64,000 bases of DNA, taken from positions 2,852,001 to 2,916,000 of the forward strand of contig NC_134297.1 in the NCBI RefSeq assembly GCF_949628215.1, in the 5' to 3' direction. The DNA is from Phalacrocorax aristotelis. Taxonomy: Eukaryota > Chordata > Aves > Suliformes > Phalacrocoracidae. The translations under genes and the position numbers were made by a program. Positions 56,967 to 64,000 of the stretch are shown here, one piece after another. The notes under the pieces are model-generated. The model saw nothing but the letters and a program-made list of their open reading frames with translations, was not told where the DNA came from and searched no databases. Numbering within the stretch: position 1 is the first letter of the stretch; each line of letters opens with the position of its first letter.

Positions 56967-59900
56967 AGAAGCTTAATACCATATGTCTTGCTGTTTCATA
57001 AATAACCCCTGTAATGAAACAGCACTGGGTAAATGGGCAGTCCAGCTTGTGCAATTTGTTTGACAAAATGAATCCAGAAGAATATGAGTCTGTGGAAAAA
57101 AGACAAATAGAGCAGCTTGGATGAATGTGTTAACCAAGAGAAAAATGGCTTGGCAGAATGGTTGATGCTATATTTATCCATGCAAATGCAGTTCAGGGCT
57201 AATTTATTAAAATTAGAGCGCAGAGCTTGCCAGAACGGTCAGTGTCTCCTGGGAGGGGTAGCAAGAAACATGGCCCTGCCAGGGTCACAGAGGGGAGCTG
57301 TGCTGAGGCTTGGCCGGGGGGTTAGGTCTTTCTGCACTGTGGGGAGGCAGGCAGTGCTGAGAGGTTAAAGGGACTCCACCCTCGGCTGAAGGTCACACGG
57401 GCTGCAGCAGCAGGGCTAGTGTTCACATTCCTTTGTGTGTATTGGCAATGCAATCCCTGGCCTCCTCTAGGTGCTGGATATATCTGAAGACAGACATTGC
57501 TGCAAGGAGCAGACAGGCTAGGAAAAATGATCAGCAGGTGCTTGTTGACTCTTTGATCTTCTGGGCTTTTTTCACAGGCCTTTCCTCTGAATCTCTAAAA
57601 GGGTCCAATAGGCTTTCATTCAGCATCAGTCCTTCCCTAGCCTTATTGGTTCATTTTAATTGCTTGTGGGGAAACCAGGACTCCTGACTCCCTGTTTTGG
57701 GACTGAGCAGGTCAGAGCTGGCTACTGGCAAAATGTTACAGCCAGAACACCCCTCCTTCCAGCTGGGAGACTCCAGCCAACCATGGCTCCTTGCCATTTG
57801 CTGGCAAATGGGTTGTGGCTGGCCAGGCGACAATGTTGCCTGGCTGGGGGACAGGCAGGAGGGGAGCCAATTTCAAGCCCCTGTGGGCTGGGAAAAACCT
57901 CTGAGCAGCATGGAAGCTCAAGGGGACCCTCAGCCTCTGCAGCTGCCACGGTGCTGAGCTCCAGGCTGCTCCTGGTGAGCTTTATTTGGTTGATTCCTGC
58001 TAGATCAAAATGCTAGGGCCAGAAAGGGCATGCTGGTGAGCAGAACAGGCTGAGCAAATATCTCCAGCCCTGCAGGATGCTCAGAGTGCTATAGGAGGAA
58101 ATGCAGGAGGCTCAAGCCTTGAGCATCCTTGGAGGCAGCAGGTATGTGGAGACGTTTTGCCTGGTCTTTTGCAGGGCTTGCTGTGCCCTTTTCCTCTGTC
58201 TGCCACGCGGGAAGTGTGACAAGGCACCAAGTGTTTCTCTGCCTATTGGAGGCACAGGGTGTTTTGTTCTCCCTCTGCAACTACGTAGGGAGTGAGGTGG
58301 AGCCAGCCCAAAACGTGCCTAAGCTGCAGGCAAGGGTAGTTCAGCTGCAGACTCCCTGACCCTGCTGACTGCAGTGCCCAACTGCCTCTTGCTGGAACTA
58401 GGAGGATTCTGGACAACTTCTTGCCTGCTTTCCCAGGCAGGCATTTAGTATTGCCTGGACAAGATGAGCCCCACGGTATGCCCTAGGTTACCTACATGCT
58501 AAGGTGAGCCTGAGAGGCCCCTTCAGAAGGAGGTATCTTTCTTAAAGATGTCTCTGCAGTCTGGGCATATGATGAACACGCATGAGGTGCCAGGAGGAGG
58601 GAGGGCTGGGCCTGGAGCATCACCCAGGTGGCAGGAAAAAAAGGCAGAGTGCCCCTGAGCTGGTGCTCCTGAGAGCCAGCCATCGTTACACCACAGGGAG
58701 ATCCCACAGAGCTGCCAACCTGAGGCTCAGGAGAGCCAGCTCCCAGCTGGGTGTGACCCTGTTAAAATCACAGAACAGATGGGGTAGCCCGGATTTGAGG
58801 ATGCAGCCCTTTCCACTAGCTGTGTCTGATCCTGGTCTGTGTTCCTTTCATTAAAGGTGAACTTTGTCTTTCTCCTCTGGGTAAGGTCCAGACCCTGCAT
58901 GCCTGCTCACCTTCCACTGACTTCAGCTAGGCCGGGTTTTCCTAAAGCTCTATGCAGCACCTGGTGCTGCAAGGCCAAGATCGTGGGTCAGGCTCCCCTC
59001 AGGTGCTGCTACAACACAGCACAGGTAATGGCATTTCCAGGTACTCTGGCTGTAACTGTCTTGTTTCCCTCCAGCCACTTCAGTTTTGCTGGCAGAGACC
59101 TTGAGAAACAGCAAGCACTGAGCACACAACAGTGAAAGCCTTTTGCCTTTCTGAGAATTCCTCCAATGCTTTTACACAAGGAGGTGGGGTAGCATGTGTG
59201 CATAATAGCAGCCCTTTGGTGTGTCTGGGTTTGCTGGGAGGAGATCTGTGCCTTCCTGAACATCTCTGCAATTGGGCCGCTGCTACCTGTATGTACCCTG
59301 CTGCAAGATGTACCCCAGTATATGAGTGAGCTTCTTAGGGCAGGAAAAGCTGAATTATGCCTTTAGTCATGTCCTGTAAGGTCGTGTCTCTTCACCAATG
59401 CTATCTGCAGTCTCTTCCGTGTGAAATCCACCCCAGAAGATAGTGAGAGCCTGCCTTAGCCTGGGAAATGCTGCAACCTAGAGGAGAAATCCCTTTATGC
59501 TGCATTAGAGCCCTGCCTCTTCTTCACCATGAGGCGGCAATACAGGCTCTGGTGACTGGCAGGGTTGAGATGTGCCCAGAGCAGAGGAAGAGGAGCATTT
59601 TTCATTGATGAGAAATATCTCTGCTACTGCTCCCTGCATCTCACCTTTTACAGACTTGCCCCTTGCCCATGTCAGCTGAAAAGCTGAATTTTTAATCAAA
59701 GAAATGATTGTGCTTTTAGGTAAGGGGTATGTGTGTAGAGGTGGATGTTTTCCTACCTCCTCACCTCCTTCCTGCCCTTAGAGCACCTGAGCTGTCATTG
59801 CTCTGACTTTACAAACACAATGCTGTCCTGCAGGCTTGAAGGGGTGCCCATGGGATGACCTGCACACTGGGATGCAGGGTGGAAAAAACAGAGGCTGTTG

Positions 59901-62900
59901 CTCCTGCAGACCTTTGCTGGGCCTCAGCTGTGTGCCAGAGGGAGAGGCAGGCAAAGCTGCAGTGCAGGTGGCTCACGTGTGGGACTGCACATCCACCAGG
60001 AAGGATGCTGGCTCGTTAGTCAGGAAATACCTCTCTCCTGTCTTCTTCCCTCCCCCTCCTGTAAGTGGGAACACAGCCCCCACTCCCCATCCTTCTTTCC
60101 ATTCCTGTTGTGTATGAGTATTCTTTTTTAAGTGGCAAGCTGAATATTTTAAACAAACACTGCTTAAAATGTATAATTTATGGGCAAAGCTTCAGAAGAG
60201 GAGATGAGTAATTTCTTGGAGCTGAGGGTGGCTCTCCATCTACAGCAGCCACCACTGTTCTGTTTCCAGTCAACTGGCACAGCATAAGGGATTAGCCTTG
60301 GGCAGGGCAGCCACCGAGCAGCACCCAAAAAATTCCCAGCTCTGAATGAAGAGAAACCAGATTGTCTTCTCTTGCAGACAGGAACAACTCCGAGCTGTCC
60401 CCCAGCATTTGCCCCCAGGAGAGAGCCCTGTCCTCCCACTAGCTCCCCTGGGAGCAGCTGGCTGGGCCCCAGGGTTTGGCTGAGAGCTGGGATATTTGAG
60501 CCTCCACAGCTTTTGGAGTGCAGGGTTAGAAATCAGCAGCCTTCCTTCAGCCCCACTTAGTGCAATGTGTTGGCTCCTGCTTGACGTGATAAAGCACCTT
60601 TGTGGCACCTCTACCTTCTCCTGCAAGCCACTTCTGGTGTTTGGGCCAGGACCCCAGCTGCAGCTCCCACCTAACCCCTTATTTGGCACTGTTTCAGCTG
60701 CAGCTTCTCTCCCATTCCTCCTTCACCAGCCCTGCATCCTTGGTGGGGTGTTGGGGCCCAGGAGTCCTGTGACCAGAGGGACCCACTGCCATCAGCAACA
60801 GGGAATTCGGCCCAGGAAAAGGAAGGAGGTGAACAAAGAGGAAACGATGGTAATTTTTCAGGGTTACTGCAGGGACAGTGATCTGAGAAGAAGCCAGCAT
60901 GGGCCTGGAGTTAAAACCTGAGGGAGCCAGGGCACAGGCAAGGAGTCAGAGCTTGCAGAGGCTGAACTCTCAAAGCTGGCAGGCTAGACATGATCCTGAA
61001 CCAGGACCTGAACTTGAGCTTAAAGGCACTGCTGGACAGTGGGAGACCAGAGGTCACTGGTAGAAGACCCTGCCTCTGCTGTCCTTCTCCCCTTTGTGCC
61101 CCTGCATGTTCCCCAAGCTGAGCTGCACGTGGAGGATTCCAGGCTTGTTCATTAATTGGAGTGGAGAGACTTTTGTTTTGATTAATTAATTTACTGCTCT
61201 TCCCCCTTTTCAGGACCATCTTTTATTCATAGCCAAGTGGTGCAGACACTGCTGCTTGCTGCCTTCTCAGGATGCTGGCATTAATATTTCATGCTGGAGC
61301 CTGCTCTCGCTGAAAAGAGTTCATGTCCCATGTACCTGTCTCTTCCTGCTGATCTCCTGCCCTGGCCCAGCTCATATTCTCCACTTCTAGCCCCAGACTG
61401 GGTCTCCCTGTCTCTTCACCAGCTGTACGGCCTCTCCCCAGCTTGTATTCCTGCCAATTAAATGTGGCACACTTCGAGCTGGGGCTTGCCGCTCACTTCC
61501 TTTGTCTTCTGTGACGCTGGGTAATCAGCCCTGCCTGTGCTGAGGGTGCTGTGATTACTGCAGCAACAAAGGGTTCTAGGAGCAACTTGTTTTGATATAA
61601 AGCAGCAGGGGAGCGGAGTGACCCATATTCTTCTGTCCTTCTGCCCCCTCCCAGGAAAACAGGGAAAAAGTGACCTATGTTTGAGTTGCCGGAGAAGCAG
61701 TTCAGTGCTGTGGCTGCAACCTGGGAGGAAAAAGGCTGCTGAAGAAGAAAACCCTGGCTGTACCTGTCAGAGGAGCCCCAGAAATGATGAAAAGAAGCTC
61801 TCCTCCTGCTTCTTCACCCCCCTCCTGGCTCCTGTGCATGCACTCTCACGCATCATTTAGCTCTGCAGAGCTCTAAGGCCAGGAGCAGCCTTTGCTTGCA
61901 GCTTCTGCAGCCCCAGCAAGATACTCTGTCTGAACAAGGGCAGGCCACAGTGCAGCCGTTTGGAGTGGCACTTCATTTACTGAATGGCAGCTCCATAATC
62001 CTCTTCAAATAAAAAGAATCTGAAGTTTCTGTGCTGGGAGCTGGTGGAAGCCTTTGCATTCAGGCGGGTGACACAAAGGAGTATCTCCTTGCTGGATGTA
62101 GGAGTTCCTGGGTTTTGCTTGGGCTTTGTTATTTGATTATTTGTTTTCTTCTTCGCTGAGAGTTTTAAGGATTCTTCGGAGGGCCTGATAGCACATTCCT
62201 GGTTACCCTCTTCAGGACCAGTGTATCCAATGCACGCTGTATATGGGGCTCTCTGCAATATGCTGATCTCAGGATGTTGCAGTTGAGGAGGCAGATTAAT
62301 TAGGGTTCAGTTTGTTGCAGTTCAGGTCTAGTTTGCAGGGGTGCCTTTCATGTCAGAGTGAGCCTGTGGATCAGGAAGGATGTGTTTTTCCTCCTTTCCC
62401 ACCTTGCAGAGGAGGGCAGGGTGGCAAAAAGGGGAGTCTAGGGATGCCCATGTTGCCTTTGCTCAGAGAGGTGTTCAGGGAGGAGGCTGGTATGGACCTA
62501 TTAAAATGAAGAGTTGATCCTGTTCCCAACAGCAAGGTGTCTTTGGGGCTAGTGGATGGGATACGTTCTCCCTGTTTGAAGTGTTGTTCTGGCAGGAAAA
62601 TGCTTTGCAGGTCTCCTGGGATGGGAGGAGGGGCCTCAAAAGGCATGACCTGTTCCTGTCCCTCTTCACCCCAGCTCTCGGCAGGGCCTATTCCTGGTAC
62701 ATCATCCATCTCTTCAAGAGCAAGGTAGAGTAGTAGTTCATGAACTGTACGCTGCCAGCCCTCTGGCTCAGAGTAAAGAGGCAGCACCTGCCCTGCAGCA
62801 GAGCCAGGTGCTTTAGGAGTCACCAGACAAAGCACCATCTTAAAAGAGGTCCCAGAATTGGGGCAGGAAAATGTGTGTCTGCTCCAAACTGAGATGCTTT

Positions 62901-64000
62901 TGGAAAGACCAGATGTGGCTACTGGAGAGTCACAGTCCCCACATTTGCCCTATGGCCTCAGGAGCCTGGCAGGAGGCACGGACAGAGAGGGGAGTTGGGA
63001 GCAACTGTTTTGCAAAGGGTGGGTTGTGTTGGAGAGCACGTGCACGTGAGTGTGCATCCATACATGTGTAGTGGGGACGTGTTCAATTAAGGGAATGTGA
63101 CTGCAGGTTGCAGGATGTGCAGGCTGTGAGTGGCAGAATCTCCACAGCCTCATTAAACTCTCATGTCCAAATTAAATGTCAGATTTGCATATCAGTTCTG
63201 TGTTTTCAGGCCTGCTGTATAAGCAGAAGCAGGGAGGAAGCGCATGGGCGGGGTGCTGTGGGAATCTGGCAGGGAACACGAGCCATGATGTCTGCTTGGT
63301 TGCAAGGGCACACCATGGAAAATGCCCAGCAAGTTGGAGGAGGAGGAGCTGGTGGCAGAAGTGTGTGCAAGGCAGTGGTGGGCTGGGGGTTACACTTTGC
63401 AGGGGGGAGTAGCCTGTACGTGGGAGAGACGTGGCAATGCTGAGAGGCAGCTGAGCAAGCTCTGAAGCTGCCCAGCAGGAGTGAATACCATGTAGTGCTC
63501 CACTCATTCTGGTCCTGGCTCAGAGGCCAGGGCTGGTTCCTCTCCAAAGCTGTGCAGGCAAGAAGAGATTGCTACCTCGCTCCTGGGAGCCCTGAAAAGC
63601 CAAGCATGTGAAATTTTAGGGAGAACTAGAGGCTAAGCTTGGTTTTACACGAGTCTGGACTCTCTTATGGCTACCTTCATTCCCGTAGGTAGAAGAGAGA
63701 ACTGCATGTGATGGACAGTGCTGTTTTGGAGTATCCAAGCTGGTATTTGGCTATGGACAGGTTCCCAAACCAGCTTCTGTGAGTTTTTCACTTCTCCCTT
63801 GCTTTCAGGAGACAGAGAAAGGACACTGCACTCCCTGGGCTCTGGTTGTAGAGCTTCACCTCCAGGAAGGCTTTACAATTTCCCCCAGGCTGGATTCCGT
63901 TAAGATCTTGTTTTAATCTGATTTAATTACCTGTAAAGACAGACAAGCCTCTTTCTTGCCCTTTGGGAAGCCCAGCCAGGAGGGTAGCTTCAGGTATTGG
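56967..64000. other. Intergenic DNA, presumed THY1-NECTIN1 interval
   Basis: No exon is recognised on either strand in about 7 kb. Motifs of possible regulatory use are octamers ATGCAAAT (57181-57188) and ATTTGCAT (63182-63189), a homeodomain-type GATTAATTAATTTA (about 61180-61193), and two abutting CACGTG E-boxes at 63037-63048. In other amniotes the next gene is NECTIN1; none of its Ig-domain exons is in this window. Confidence 0.5.
63037..63048. promoter_or_regulatory. Two abutting E-boxes
   Basis: CACGTGCACGTG is two perfect CACGTG boxes with no spacer. bHLH proteins such as MYC/MAX, USF or CLOCK/BMAL1 bind this core. Function here is unknown. Confidence 0.5.

Noticed and set aside
47850-64000. 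NECTIN1 exons
   Set aside because: Expected neighbour by synteny, but no Ig-domain or nectin cytoplasmic motif was found in any frame.

Overview
The window is vertebrate nuclear DNA, most likely from a bird (another sauropsid such as a crocodilian or turtle cannot be excluded). Two genes are recognisable, both on the minus strand and in the order known from human 11q23 and its avian counterpart: USP2 (first coding exon, 2075-2844) and THY1/CD90 (complete coding region, three coding exons between 10981 and 12285, plus a probable non-coding first exon at about 14861). The THY1 protein and a CR1 LINE-like fragment inside a tandem repeat both point to a sauropsid. Most other open frames are chance frames in GC-rich DNA.

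Layout. 1-2074: USP2 intron. 2075-2844: USP2 exon with the start codon. 2845 to about 9000: USP2 intron 1 and upstream DNA, with a possible first exon at 7281. 9003-15020: THY1 from its poly(A) signal (9022-9027) to a CpG-island promoter (about 14240-15300). 15300-23480: intergenic. 23490-23631: a terminal-exon-like segment on the minus strand. 23858-45983: a GC-rich tandem array of 10 full units and one partial unit, 2,121 bp each, with a decayed remnant on its right edge (45984-46085). About 46600-47325: a diverged ~48-bp minisatellite that abuts a second CpG island (about 47330-47850) carrying a strong CTCF-type motif. 47850-64000: mostly AT-richer intergenic DNA with candidate lncRNA terminal exons (53483 and 56770, plus strand), simple repeats and octamer/E-box/homeodomain-type motifs. 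NECTIN1, the next gene in other amniotes, is not seen and presumably lies to the right.

The most unusual part is the array between THY1 and the 47.5-kb CpG island. Its unit is nested: each contains about 12 copies of a small inverted repeat (consensus CCCTG-YTTA-CAGGG), spaced near multiples of ~72 bp, and some copies show compensatory changes in both arms. All unit-length variation comes from one G homopolymer. On the minus strand every unit has a good 5' splice site and a good 3' splice site (the latter just after the CR1 fragment), and 256 bp beyond the first unit lies a well-formed acceptor followed by an AATAAA. I infer a minus-strand spliced transcript running from the 47.5-kb island through the array and ending near 23.49 kb; this needs RNA evidence.
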